Shown in pieces: positions 35,606 to 43,946 of a stretch of DNA of 64,000 nt; the first letter of the stretch is position 1, and the number at the start of each line of letters is the position of its first letter. Position numbers and translations under genes: made by a program. The stretch spans positions 1-64,000 of the forward strand of contig JBEKVN010000007.1 in assembly GCA_049513915.1 (NCBI GenBank), written 5' to 3'. Source of the DNA: DATKJS01 sp049513915 (lineage in GTDB: Bacteria; Acidobacteriota; Aminicenantia; Aminicenantales; Saccharicenantaceae). The notes beneath the pieces were generated by a model that had not been told where the DNA came from, searched no databases, and saw only the letters and a list, made by a program, of their open reading frames with translations.

Positions 35606-36514
35606 ATGACGCGGCGACGCGATCTCTCCGTTCATCGATTCGCGCACGAGGCGATGACCACCATTTTTGAGGTTTTCATCGCCGGAAAGTCTAAGGAGTA
35701 CGCCCGCCAGGCCGCCCGCGCCGCCTTCGACGAAGTGGACCGGATCGAGCGGCTGTTCAACCGGTTCGACCCCTCGAGCGAGATCAGCCGGCTGAACCGC
35801 CTGCGTCCGGGCGAAACGTTGATGGTGGGCATCGAAACCGTCGAGGGCCTCGCCGTCGCCGCCCGCATCCAGGCCGAGACCACGGGCGCCTTCGACATCA
35901 ATTATAGGGCAGCCCGGCCTCTCACCGGATCCGTCCAGCCGAATCTTCTCAGCCTCGTAGGCCTCAGGATGATTCCCGGCGGATTCGAAATCAAGCGGCA
36001 CCGGGGCCGGGCCGGAAAAAAGGCCCTCCCGCTCGACCTCGACCTTGGGGCCGTCGGCAAGGGCTATGCCCTGGACCGGGCCGTCGAAGTGCTCAAGGAC
36101 TGGAGCGTCCTCAATGCCCTCATCCACAGCGGGACGAGCACGGCCCTCGGCATCGGACCCGGGCCCCAGTCCGGGCAGCCGGGCTGGCCGGTCGGGGCCG
36201 CCGCGTCCCGGCCGTGCCCGGGGGCGCCCGCGGAGATCCGGCTCCTCGGCCGGGCGCTGAGCGGCTCCGGCACGGAGGTTAAGGGCGACCACATTATCGA
36301 CCCCCGGACCGGCCGGTCGGCGCGCGGCCACCTGGCGGCCTGGGCCTCCCATCCCTCGGCCGCGGTTTCCGACGCCCTCTCCACGGCGCTCCTGGTGATG
36401 GGGACGGATGAGGTCCGGCGCTTTTGCCGGAGCCATCCCGAGACTTGGGCCCTCGTGATAATCCCGGGGAAAAAGTGTAGAATATTCAACGCGAACGCCA
36501 TCGCCCAGCCCTAG
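35606..36514 (+). CDS. FAD:protein FMN transferase (ApbE family)
   Basis: The 302-residue protein matches ApbE flavin transferases, which attach FMN from FAD to a threonine of Rnf/Nqr-type or other flavoproteins. Recognisable parts are FDEVDRIERLFNRFDPSSEISRLN, TTGAFDIN, the LDLGAVGKGYALDRAVEVL segment and the late HIIDPRTGRSA and SDALSTALLVMG motifs. No signal peptide is apparent, which is unusual because many ApbE proteins are exported lipoproteins. No candidate flavoprotein target is adjacent. Confidence 0.88.
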   Translation: MTRRRDLSVHRFAHEAMTTIFEVFIAGKSKEYARQAARAAFDEVDRIERLFNRFDPSSEISRLNRLRPGETLMVGIETVEGLAVAARIQAETTGAFDINYRAARPLTGSVQPNLLSLVGLRMIPGGFEIKRHRGRAGKKALPLDLDLGAVGKGYALDRAVEVLKDWSVLNALIHSGTSTALGIGPGPQSGQPGWPVGAAASRPCPGAPAEIRLLGRALSGSGTEVKGDHIIDPRTGRSARGHLAAWASHPSAAVSDALSTALLVMGTDEVRRFCRSHPETWALVIIPGKKCRIFNANAIAQP

Positions 36515-36527
36515 AGACAAGGAGACT

Positions 36528-37214
36528 ATGATGAATAGAGCGCTCTGTTCGATTGCCGTCGCCCTGTTCGGGCTGGCCCTCGTCCTCCCGGCGTCCGGGA
36601 CGGGCGGCCAGGACCAGGACAAGGAGATCCTGAAGATCCAGCTGCCCAAGCCCATGTTCGTCGGAACGCCCAAGAATATCCGCACGCCGAACCTCGAGCC
36701 CATCACCGGAAAGCCGCGGGGCCCATTCCTCGTGCCTATGGGGACCGTTCTGCTTTCGGCCGGCAAGCCCGTCACCGCAAGCGACAAGGAGCCGGTTATC
36801 GGCGAGCTCTCGTTCATCACCGACGGGAAGAAATCCGGCGAGGACGGCTATTACGTCGAGCTCGGGCCCGGCCTCCAGTGGGTCCAGATCGACCTCGGCA
36901 AGTCCAGTCCGCTCGAAGCCATCGTCGTCTGGCATTACCACAGCCAGGCCCGCGTCTACCGCGACGTCGCCGTCCAGGTCTCCGACGACAAGGATTTCAT
37001 CGCCGGCGTCACGACGCTCTACAACAACGACCATGACAACACGTCCGGCCTCGGCATCGGCAAGGACAGGGAATACATCGAAACCTACGAGGGGAAGCTC
37101 GTCGACGCCAAGGGGGTCAAGGCCCGCTACGTCCGGCTCTTCAGCGCCGGCAACACGTCGAACGACATGAACCACTACGTGGAGGTTGAGGTCTACGGCC
37201 TTCCCGCCAAATGA
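36528..37214 (+). CDS. secreted discoidin (F5/8 type C)-like protein
   Basis: The 228-residue protein has a signal peptide (ALCSIAVALFGLALVLPASG) and a beta-sandwich resembling F5/8 type C galactose-binding-like domains, for example QWVQIDLGKSSPLEAIVVWHYH and the closing ARYVRLFSAGNTSN with VEVEVYG. Such domains bind sugars or surfaces and are not catalytic. Its stop overlaps the start of the Agl23-like glycosyltransferase (ATGA), so the two are translated together. It could recognise the glycan that the transferase builds. Confidence 0.78.
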   Translation: MMNRALCSIAVALFGLALVLPASGTGGQDQDKEILKIQLPKPMFVGTPKNIRTPNLEPITGKPRGPFLVPMGTVLLSAGKPVTASDKEPVIGELSFITDGKKSGEDGYYVELGPGLQWVQIDLGKSSPLEAIVVWHYHSQARVYRDVAVQVSDDKDFIAGVTTLYNNDHDNTSGLGIGKDREYIETYEGKLVDAKGVKARYVRLFSAGNTSNDMNHYVEVEVYGLPAK

Positions 37215-38791
37215 CAAAGAAGGCCTATCGCGGGCTCTTTGTGTGCGCCGTCCTGGGCGCGCTCTTCGTCCGCACCGTCCGGCTGGACCTGCGGCCCATG
37301 CACCATGACGAGGGCAACCAGGCCATCAAGTTCGGAGACCTCCTCGAGCGGGGGGAATACCGCTATGACCCGAACGACCATCACGGCCCGAGCCTCTATT
37401 ACCTGACTCTTCCCCTCGCCCGGGTCCTGGCCGGGAGGTCCCTGGCCGCGACGTCCGAGACGATGCTGCGGATCGTCCCGGCCCTTTTTGGGACGGGCCT
37501 TCTTCTCCTCTTTCTGCTCTTTGCCGGCGGCTTGTCCGCGGAGGCCAGGGTATCCGCGGCTTTCCTGGCGGCCGTTTCGCCAGGCCTGACCTACTACAGC
37601 CGGTTTTACATCCAGGAGACCCTGCTCGTCTTCTTCCTGGCCGGCCTCATCGCCGCGGGATGGAAATACCTCCAGACACGGTCCGGCTGGTGGGCCGCGG
37701 CGGCAGGCTTTGCGGCGGGGATGATGTATGCGACGAAAGAGACGTCCGTCATCCTTTTCGGAGCGCTCGCGGCGGCGGCCGTGATCGACCGGCTCCTCCG
37801 GCCGAAAACGGTGAGCGCGCGGCCCTGGGGTCGTCTGGCAGTCCTCCTTCACCTGGTCATCTTCGCGGCCGCGGCCTTTGTCCCGGCCTGGCTCCTGTTC
37901 ACGTCGTTCCTGAAGAATCCCAATGGCCTGGCGGATTCCGTCCTCGCCTTTGGAACATACATCCACCGCGCCGGAGAGCCGGGCCTGCACACCCAGCCCT
38001 GGTGGTATTACATCCGGACGCTGCTCTATACACGCTTCGGGCACGGCCCGGTCTGGAGCGAGGCGTTCGTCGTGGCCCTGGCCGTCGCCGGGAGCATCTT
38101 CGCCTTCGGCTCGGAGCCCGGCAAGGACGGCCATCCGCGGCTGGTCCGTTTTTTATTTTTTTTCACGGTCCTCACCGGGGCCGCCTACGCCCTGATCCCC
38201 TACAAGACCCCCTGGAACGTCCTGCCCTTTTACCTGGGCCTCGTGCTTCTGGCCGGCAATGGCGCCGGCGTGCTCTGGAGGACGGGACGATTTCTCATCG
38301 TCAAGGTCATCATCCTGGCCGTCATGCTGCCTGGTCTCCTCAACCTCGCGCGCCAGGAGTACCGGGCCAATTTTACGGACTACGCGAACCCGACAAATCC
38401 TTACGTTTACGCCCAGACGAGCCCGGATTTCATGAGACTGGTCGCGGCCGTCGAGGGGATCGCGGCCGGGCACCCCGAGCATGAGAGGATGCTGATCAAG
38501 GTCGTGGCGCCGCCGGACGAAACCTGGCCTCTGCCCTGGTATTTGCGCCGCTTCAAGCGGGTTGGCTACTGGACGGACATCGCGAAGGCGGGAGACCTAC
38601 TCGACGCGCCCGTCGTCATCGCCTCGGCGGCTTTTAACGAGGAAGCCGCGCGGAACCTCGACGGGGGCTACCAGTCGGTGTTCTACGGACTTCGTCCCGA
38701 GGTCGTCCTTTCGCTCTTCGTCCGTCAGGACCTGTGGGAGGGCTATGTCAGAAGCCGCGCGGCGGAAAGCCCGGCCCGGCGCGGCAGATAG
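37211..38791 (+). CDS. TIGR03663-type (Agl23-like) membrane glycosyltransferase
   Basis: The 526-residue membrane protein starts with the diagnostic segment LRPMHHDEGNQAIKF and DHHGPSLYYLTLPLARV of the TIGR03663 family, related to GT39 mannosyltransferases. These transfer sugars from a lipid carrier on the outer membrane face. About ten membrane helices follow (such as LLLLFLLFAGGL and LLHLVIFAAAAFVPAWLLF). The acidic residues near the N-terminus fit the DE/DD catalytic site of GT-C enzymes. Overlap with the discoidin-like gene suggests a shared surface-glycan role. Confidence 0.86.
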   Translation: MTKKAYRGLFVCAVLGALFVRTVRLDLRPMHHDEGNQAIKFGDLLERGEYRYDPNDHHGPSLYYLTLPLARVLAGRSLAATSETMLRIVPALFGTGLLLLFLLFAGGLSAEARVSAAFLAAVSPGLTYYSRFYIQETLLVFFLAGLIAAGWKYLQTRSGWWAAAAGFAAGMMYATKETSVILFGALAAAAVIDRLLRPKTVSARPWGRLAVLLHLVIFAAAAFVPAWLLFTSFLKNPNGLADSVLAFGTYIHRAGEPGLHTQPWWYYIRTLLYTRFGHGPVWSEAFVVALAVAGSIFAFGSEPGKDGHPRLVRFLFFFTVLTGAAYALIPYKTPWNVLPFYLGLVLLAGNGAGVLWRTGRFLIVKVIILAVMLPGLLNLARQEYRANFTDYANPTNPYVYAQTSPDFMRLVAAVEGIAAGHPEHERMLIKVVAPPDETWPLPWYLRRFKRVGYWTDIAKAGDLLDAPVVIASAAFNEEAARNLDGGYQSVFYGLRPEVVLSLFVRQDLWEGYVRSRAAESPARRGR

Positions 38792-38816
38792 TCCGACGGC
38801 GTCAGGTACGGCGGCT

Positions 38817-38848
38817 ATTTCGGTAATTAGTTGTGTGTCACCGTAATT
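38817..38848. repeat. REP-like repeat, copy 2
   Basis: This is a near-identical copy of the 32-bp repeat at 1075-1106. It lies at the convergent junction of the glycosyltransferase and MBL genes. Its sequence supplies the stop codon of the MBL gene (38838-38840). Confidence 0.6.
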
Positions 38849-39524
38849 CGAAACCGTCGTAGCCGACCTGGACGGCGACGCCCTTTTTCTTTCCGAGCCC
38901 GGTCAGCATGCGCCGCGATTTCCGGGCATCCTCGTAAAACCAGGCCCCGAAATGCGTGAAGAGGATGTTCTTGGTGAACTTCGAAAAGAGCTCGATCAGG
39001 TTCGGAACGCCGGCGTGTCCGTAGGCCATTCCGCTCGTGCGGTCGCGCCGGATCATGCCGCCCTTGCGGAGGAAGCTTGCTTCGGTCACGACGAGATCGA
39101 TTCCCTCGAGGAGCGGATGATACTCTTTGTTTATCCAGAACAGATCGCCCGTGTATAGGAGCCGCTGCCGGCCTTTCTCCACGAGGTAGGCTGTGGATTC
39201 CACCTTGAGACTGTGGTGGGTCGGGATGGCGCGGATGGCATAGCCGCGAAAGGATATTTCACCGGGGAAGGCTTGGACCTCGGGGACGGCGGCGCACGTT
39301 TCCGGCGCGTAAACCGGGACGCCGAGCCTCGTGGGTCTCCTGACGAAAAACGCGTGGTCGGGATGGAGATGCGTAATGAAAACGGCCCAAGGCTTCGAAT
39401 CCAGGAATTCTTTTTCGCCGAGATCGAAAAGCAGGCGCCCGTCAACGAGGACTCCCGAATGCCGGGAATGGCGGGGCGCGGATTCCTTGATCTCACCCCT
39501 GGTTCCGAGCACCTTGATCTTCAT
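38838..39524 (-). CDS. MBL-fold metal-dependent hydrolase
   Basis: The protein has 228 residues from the ATG at 39524 (MKIKVLGTRGEI). An upstream extension exists but has no ribosome site. The metal-binding motif THLHPDH is present with later ligands in the metallo-beta-lactamase fold (YTGDLFW and VTEASFL, HFGAW), matching the RNase Z/AHL-lactonase-like branch of the family. The C-terminus ends inside the REP-like repeat at 38817-38848, which provides its stop codon. The substrate cannot be assigned. Confidence 0.8.
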   Translation of the reverse strand: MKIKVLGTRGEIKESAPRHSRHSGVLVDGRLLFDLGEKEFLDSKPWAVFITHLHPDHAFFVRRPTRLGVPVYAPETCAAVPEVQAFPGEISFRGYAIRAIPTHHSLKVESTAYLVEKGRQRLLYTGDLFWINKEYHPLLEGIDLVVTEASFLRKGGMIRRDRTSGMAYGHAGVPNLIELFSKFTKNILFTHFGAWFYEDARKSRRMLTGLGKKKGVAVQVGYDGFELR

Positions 39525-39603
39525 TCCGGCTTCTCGGCTTTCAGGATCCCCACGGGGCGCGTCCTTTCCGTTTCTCCAACCGCCCCGGAACACTTATGCC
39601 ACA

Positions 39604-39619
39604 GCGCCAGCACTGGCGC
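39604..39619. promoter_or_regulatory. palindrome in the divergent region 39525-39695
   Basis: GCGCCAG, a CA spacer and CTGGCGC form a perfect 16-bp palindrome between the divergently transcribed MBL and secreted-protein genes. It could be an operator. No other feature is clear in this gap. Confidence 0.35.
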
Positions 39620-39695
39620 AAGTCTGCGGGGAATATTCCAGCCGGTGCATTGTATTCCTGGTGACTGCCGATAACGGACCGGGAAAGGAGTCACT

Positions 39696-40406
39696 ATGAG
39701 GAGAACCAGGAAAGCGATCGCGGGAATCATGATCGCCGGGCTGGCCGCGCTCGGGCTCGTCTCGCCGATCGCCGCCGCCCCCGCCCAGGACTTCAAGCTG
39801 ACCGTCCGCGTCTTCAGGATTCCCCGGGAACAGAATTTCGAGGGCATCTTCCTGGACGGGAAAGGCGGGGCCGTCCCATTCCAGGCGCACGGCGACGTGA
39901 CGGGAGATTTTCCGCGGGCGACCGTCTTCTTCCAGACGGAACTGGCCGCCAACGCCGCGGGCGAGGCCGTCGCCGCCGCGATCCTCGACCGGGTCGTCTT
40001 TGGAAATGGCGGAATCACGACCAGGAGAATTCAGATCGACGAGATCAAAGCCATGGACCTCGAACTCGGCCGGAGCACCCCCGGGGCCGGCGCGCGCTTC
40101 GAGGAGAGCCGGGGCGAGGGACGGTCTTCGGATTATGAGGTCCGGGCTGAATTCCTGTCTTCGGCGAACGGCAAGGTCCTTGTCCGTCTCCGCTTCGACG
40201 CCGGCTGGAGCGCCCGTGGCGGGTCCCTCGGAGTGGGAATGAGCGAGGCCGTCATTTCGGCGCCCGTGGAACTCTCCGAGTCCAAGCTGTTTTTGATCGG
40301 GGCTGCTTCCTCCAAAATGAGCGGGGCAACCTCCGGCGCCGTCTACTGGCTGGCCGTATCCGCCTCGCCGGAAAAGACCATACCGCCCTCATCGGGGCGG
40401 CCATAA
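39696..40406 (+). CDS. secreted protein of unknown function
   Basis: The 236-residue protein has a signal peptide (AIAGIMIAGLAALGLVSP, cleavage near AAAPA) and a beta-rich mature part with no domain I recognise. A strong AAAGGAG ribosome site precedes the ATG. The polar stretch EESRGEGRSSDYEVRAEF is probably a surface loop. The end of the gene lies inside a perfect GC-rich hairpin (40395-40415) that may stop transcription. It stands alone, divergent from the MBL gene. Confidence 0.55.
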   Translation: MRRTRKAIAGIMIAGLAALGLVSPIAAAPAQDFKLTVRVFRIPREQNFEGIFLDGKGGAVPFQAHGDVTGDFPRATVFFQTELAANAAGEAVAAAILDRVVFGNGGITTRRIQIDEIKAMDLELGRSTPGAGARFEESRGEGRSSDYEVRAEFLSSANGKVLVRLRFDAGWSARGGSLGVGMSEAVISAPVELSESKLFLIGAASSKMSGATSGAVYWLAVSASPEKTIPPSSGRP

Positions 40407-40415
40407 AGGCCGCCC
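40395..40415 (+). terminator. hairpin across the stop codon of the secreted-protein gene
   Basis: GGGCGGCC (40395-40402), a 5-nt loop and GGCCGCCC (40408-40415) form a perfect 8-bp stem that includes the TAA stop. No T-tract follows, so termination is likely but not certain. Confidence 0.4.
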
Positions 40416-40467
40416 GAAAGCCCCCGTAGCGGACTAATCTGCTGCTTAGGGAGATCCGAGGCTCGTT

Positions 40468-40701
40468 TCAGATATTTACCAGAAGTGCAGCTCCGAGTCG
40501 CTTCGCCGCACCGCGTGGACCGAGTGAGACGGGCTGAAAGGGAATGGCCGGAACGTCATGTGCGGGAACTCGGGACTGCCTCTGGTCAAGCCCAGAATCT
40601 CTTCAGTGATCTACCAGAAGTGTGGCTCCGAGTCTCTCCTCCACACTTCTGCTGGTCGCTCCTCAGAATCCGCTCCCTGCCGGAGGCCATCCCCGAGGCC
40701 C
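40468..40701. repeat. structured repeat element, shorter relative of 50883-51188
   Basis: This gene-free stretch holds a 45-bp direct repeat (40468-40512 and 40603-40646, both with ACCAGAAGTG and GCTCCGAGTC) and a strong hairpin (40613-40625 with 40641-40656). Its terminal inverted repeats are GGGAATGGCC (40540-40549) and GGCCATCCC (40686-40694), shared with the element at 50883-51188. It has no believable reading frame. It may be a decayed miniature transposable element or a structured RNA. The rest of the gap to 40730 shows nothing else. Confidence 0.55.
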
Positions 40702-40729
40702 GGCTTAAGAATCCGCCCCGCAAGAGGCC

Positions 40730-41866
40730 CTACGGAATTTTGATCTCCGGCTTCCCGAGATGGAGGTCGATCAGCTTCGAAGCGGCCTCGTCGCAGGCCT
40801 TGAAGGCGACCGGCCCGCCCTGGTTGCAGACCACGAGGACCGCGAAGTCGCGGAGGGGCGCGATCCAAACGACGGCGAAGTTCATGGTGTTGCTGCCGTT
40901 GTGCGACAGGACCGTTCCGCCTCCCCACTCCCGCTCGACGGCCAGCCATCCCATCGCGTATTCGCCCCCGAAGGGCGGCGTTTGGAGCTTTTTATACGTT
41001 TCGGGCTTCAATAGGGCTTTCTCGCCCCTGGCGCCCCGGAGCTGGTCCGCGACGAACTTCGCCCAGTCGGCGAGCGGGCAGTGGACCGTGCCCGCCGGCC
41101 CCATGACGGAGGGGTTGTCCACGTCCGGGCCATTCCGCTCGACGGGCTTGCCGTCCTCGCCGTGGGGCCATGGCTGGTCGAGCAGACCCGGCGTGCCGAC
41201 GCCGCCGAACCCGGCGCCCGTCATGCCCAGCGGGTCGAAAATCAGCTTCTTCATCAGGTTTTCCCACGAATCGTCCGCCGCCTTCTCCGCCAGCGCCCCG
41301 GCGATGACATAGCCCAGGTTCGAGTAAAGGTACTTGGCGCCCGGCTCGGCGAGGGGCTTGATGGACGCCAGCTTCTTGATCACGGCGAGGCGTTGGTCTC
41401 GGGTTGTCGCCGTGCGCGGCAAAAGGCCCCAGGGAATATTGGCGGGAAGGCCGGCGCGATGCGAGAGGAGGTGGAGAAGCGTGACTTTTTGGAGGGCGGG
41501 ATCCAGGGACGAGGCCAGCTCTGGAAAGACTTCGCCGATCGTGGTCTCCCATTTGAGCGTGCTCCGTTCGACGAGGGCGCCGATCATCGCGGCCGTCAGG
41601 GCCTTGGTATTCGACCCGAGATGCCACTCGTCCGTGACAGTCACGGAAACGCCGGCGCCCTTCTTGCGCACGCCCACGGCCCCGAACGCCTCGAGGCCTT
41701 TCCCGGTCACGATCGCCCCGCCCAGTGCGGGGACCCCATGTTTCAGCCGGATAGGTTCGAGAAGGTCGTTCAAGCGCTTATCGGCGGTCACGGTCTGGCC
41801 GTACACCGGCAGGCCCGCTCCCAGGGTGAGGATGGCGGCCGTTGAGACCGCGAGTAATTTCCACAT
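40730..41866 (-). CDS. secreted serine hydrolase of the class C beta-lactamase family
   Basis: The 378-residue protein has a signal peptide (LLAVSTAAILTLGAGLPVYG) and the active-site motif SNTK (S85, K88), then YSN in KYLYSNLGYVIAG. This fits serine hydrolases of the AmpC/esterase/DD-peptidase group. Natural substrates may be esters, D-amino-acid peptides or beta-lactams; the sequence does not decide. It follows the diguanylate cyclase gene by 64 bp on the same strand with an AGGAG ribosome site. Confidence 0.85.
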   Translation of the reverse strand: MWKLLAVSTAAILTLGAGLPVYGQTVTADKRLNDLLEPIRLKHGVPALGGAIVTGKGLEAFGAVGVRKKGAGVSVTVTDEWHLGSNTKALTAAMIGALVERSTLKWETTIGEVFPELASSLDPALQKVTLLHLLSHRAGLPANIPWGLLPRTATTRDQRLAVIKKLASIKPLAEPGAKYLYSNLGYVIAGALAEKAADDSWENLMKKLIFDPLGMTGAGFGGVGTPGLLDQPWPHGEDGKPVERNGPDVDNPSVMGPAGTVHCPLADWAKFVADQLRGARGEKALLKPETYKKLQTPPFGGEYAMGWLAVEREWGGGTVLSHNGSNTMNFAVVWIAPLRDFAVLVVCNQGGPVAFKACDEAASKLIDLHLGKPEIKIP

Positions 41867-41930
41867 TGTCAGGGACTCCTGAATTCCGCCGGTCGCCGCC
41901 GACGGTGGATTTCCGGGAGGATCAGGGGCG

Positions 41931-43148
41931 TCAGGCCTTGGCGACCACCACCCGGTTCCGGCCCTCTCCTTTGGCCTGGTAGAGGCACTCGTCCGCCTTC
42001 CGGACCAGGGCCTCGGGCTCGCGCTCGTGGGTGGGTTGGATCGTGGCGGCCCCCACGCTGATCGTTACGGTTTTCGCCACGGTCGACCCGGCATGGACAA
42101 TGCCCAGGTTCCGGACCGTTTGACAGATCCGTTCGGCGACGTACTGGGCGCCTTCGATCCCCGTGTCCTGCAGAATGACGGCGAACTCTTCGCCGCCGTA
42201 GCGGGCCGCGTAGTCGCCGGGCCTCCGGGCCGAGCCCTGGACAGCCACGGCAATCTTGACGAGGCACTCGTCCCCCGCCTGATGACCGTACGTATCCGTG
42301 AAGGCCTTGAAACTGTCCACGTCGCAGAGGAGAAGCGTCAGGGGGTGGCTGGTCCGGACCATGCGGCGCCAGCCCCGCTTCAATTCCTGCTCGAACATGC
42401 GCCGGTTGGGGATCCTGGTGAGGTCGTCGAACTCGGCCAGGCCCTTGAGTTCCTCGTTCCGCTCCTTCAGCTCCTTGTTCACCCGCCGCACTTTCTCCTG
42501 TTCCTCCTGGAGAAGCCGGGCCATCAGGAAGTCCGCCCGCGCGTACCTCTCGATCGAGTAACAGGCGAGCATGCCCAGGATGTTCGCCCCGATGAAGAAG
42601 AAGTTGTTCGTCCATAGGACCTGGGAGGGGGAATGGAGGACCCCGATCATGAGCGCCTCGAAGGCCACGACAATCAGCCAGCCCGTGAGAGTGGCCCAGA
42701 TGAAACGGACCCGGGACCACGTATAGAGCACGATGAAGATCAAGATAAGGCCCGCGTAGTAGGAGTTCCCGGCTTCACCCTGGACGGCCCCGATCATGCC
42801 CAGGATGCCCAGCCCGCCCGCGAGCCCCCATAAGGCCATGGCCCCCTGCCAGACCCTGTCGAACAGGCGCTGATAGGTGAGAAGATAGATGACTGCGCTG
42901 AACGGCAGGAAGCCGCCGAAGCGGATGGCCCACAACGTCTTCGTCGCGCCCGGGACGACCGCGGCGTCCAGGATCCCGAAACTGCAGTAGAAGAGCGTCC
43001 CGATGAGGAGGGTCAGCCGGACCTGGCCCAGCGATTTCTTCAAGTAATCGGCCATGAATTCGCGTTCGAGCGGACCGCCGAAGGAGAGGCTGAACGCGTG
43101 GATCTCGGGTTTCAGGACATCCTCCGAGGCCCGTTGGGTTCCCATCAT
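41931..43148 (-). CDS. membrane diguanylate cyclase
   Basis: The 405-residue protein has about six N-terminal membrane helices (residues 35-195, such as LTLLIGTLFYCSFGIL and FLPFSAVIYLLTY), a short coiled coil and a GGDEF domain with the active-site motif GGEEF near residue 316. It should make cyclic di-GMP from GTP. Methionines at 43154, 43148 and 43145 compete for the start; 43148 is best spaced from AAAGGA. It may be co-transcribed with the ThuA gene upstream (about 40-bp gap). The sensing role of the membrane part is unknown. Confidence 0.88.
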   Translation of the reverse strand: MMGTQRASEDVLKPEIHAFSLSFGGPLEREFMADYLKKSLGQVRLTLLIGTLFYCSFGILDAAVVPGATKTLWAIRFGGFLPFSAVIYLLTYQRLFDRVWQGAMALWGLAGGLGILGMIGAVQGEAGNSYYAGLILIFIVLYTWSRVRFIWATLTGWLIVVAFEALMIGVLHSPSQVLWTNNFFFIGANILGMLACYSIERYARADFLMARLLQEEQEKVRRVNKELKERNEELKGLAEFDDLTRIPNRRMFEQELKRGWRRMVRTSHPLTLLLCDVDSFKAFTDTYGHQAGDECLVKIAVAVQGSARRPGDYAARYGGEEFAVILQDTGIEGAQYVAERICQTVRNLGIVHAGSTVAKTVTISVGAATIQPTHEREPEALVRKADECLYQAKGEGRNRVVVAKA

Positions 43149-43189
43149 GCCCATCCTTTCACCGGCGCCGGCGCCGGAGGACGACACGG

Positions 43190-43942
43190 CTATTGAATCA
43201 CGTTCGCGGCCCAGAGAAGGCCCCGCTTGACGATCTCGCGCGCTTCCGGGACGTTGAAATCGGCCGCGACATGGCCGAGCGACGTGTAGAACACCCGCCC
43301 CTTGCCGTAGTGCTTTTTCCAGACGACGGGCATGACGACGCCCTTGGTCCACGGCGCGAACTGGCCGGAGAACGTCGTCGTCGCCAGGACCTCGTCGAGC
43401 GGGTCGACCTGCATGTAGTACTGCTCGGACTTCATGTGGAATCGATGTTTGAGCCCTTTGACGATCGGGTCGCCGGGCTTCGCGATATCGACGTCGTAAT
43501 CGACGATCCCGCCGGGATGGGCGACCCACTGGCCGCCGACCATGAACTCGTATTCGACGTTCGACCGGAAGGAGTCGGCCAGACCGCCGTGCCAGCCGGC
43601 CAGCCCGACCCCGCTTTTAACCGCCGCTTCGAGGTTGCTTTCCTGCTCGGGCGTGATGACGCCCTGCGTGTAGACCTGAACGATGAGGTCCAGCGATTTG
43701 AGTTTTTCGAGGTCCTTATAGGCGTCGAGGGTGTTCGAAATCTCGACCTTGAAACCCTGGGATTCGAGCCAGGGGGCGAAAATGTCGACGCATGGCTTTG
43801 GCTCGTGGCCCTCCCATCCGCCCCAGACAAACAGGGCGGTCTTCTGTTTATTCGCGGGCTGAGCCTGCCCGGAATAGGCGGCGAGGGCGAAGGCCGCCAC
43901 GAGGCAGAGGATCCACACGGTCATGATCGGGCGTCTGTTCAT
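43190..43942 (-). CDS. secreted ThuA-domain protein
   Basis: The 250-residue protein has a signal peptide (MTVWILCLVAAFALAAYSGQ) and a ThuA (trehalose-utilisation) domain related to class I glutamine amidotransferases. Visible family features are FVWGGWEGHEPKPCVDIF, the GLAGWHGGLADSF turn and FHMKSEQYYMQV near the end. ThuA proteins occur with glycoside-processing oxidoreductases and are thought to act in 3-keto-sugar metabolism. Its start is 4 bp after the DUF1080 stop, so it is part of the 43190-46093 operon. Confidence 0.85.
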   Translation of the reverse strand: MNRRPIMTVWILCLVAAFALAAYSGQAQPANKQKTALFVWGGWEGHEPKPCVDIFAPWLESQGFKVEISNTLDAYKDLEKLKSLDLIVQVYTQGVITPEQESNLEAAVKSGVGLAGWHGGLADSFRSNVEYEFMVGGQWVAHPGGIVDYDVDIAKPGDPIVKGLKHRFHMKSEQYYMQVDPLDEVLATTTFSGQFAPWTKGVVMPVVWKKHYGKGRVFYTSLGHVAADFNVPEAREIVKRGLLWAANVIQ

Positions 43943-43946
43943 GTGC

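Noticed and set aside
40485..41312. 275-codon plus-strand frame over the structured repeat
   Set aside because: Most of it is antisense to the serine hydrolase and the rest is repeat sequence.
43149..43529. Upstream extension of the diguanylate cyclase frame
   Set aside because: The extension overlaps the ThuA gene, is arginine-rich shadow sequence, and the methionine cluster at 43145-43154 has a proper ribosome site.
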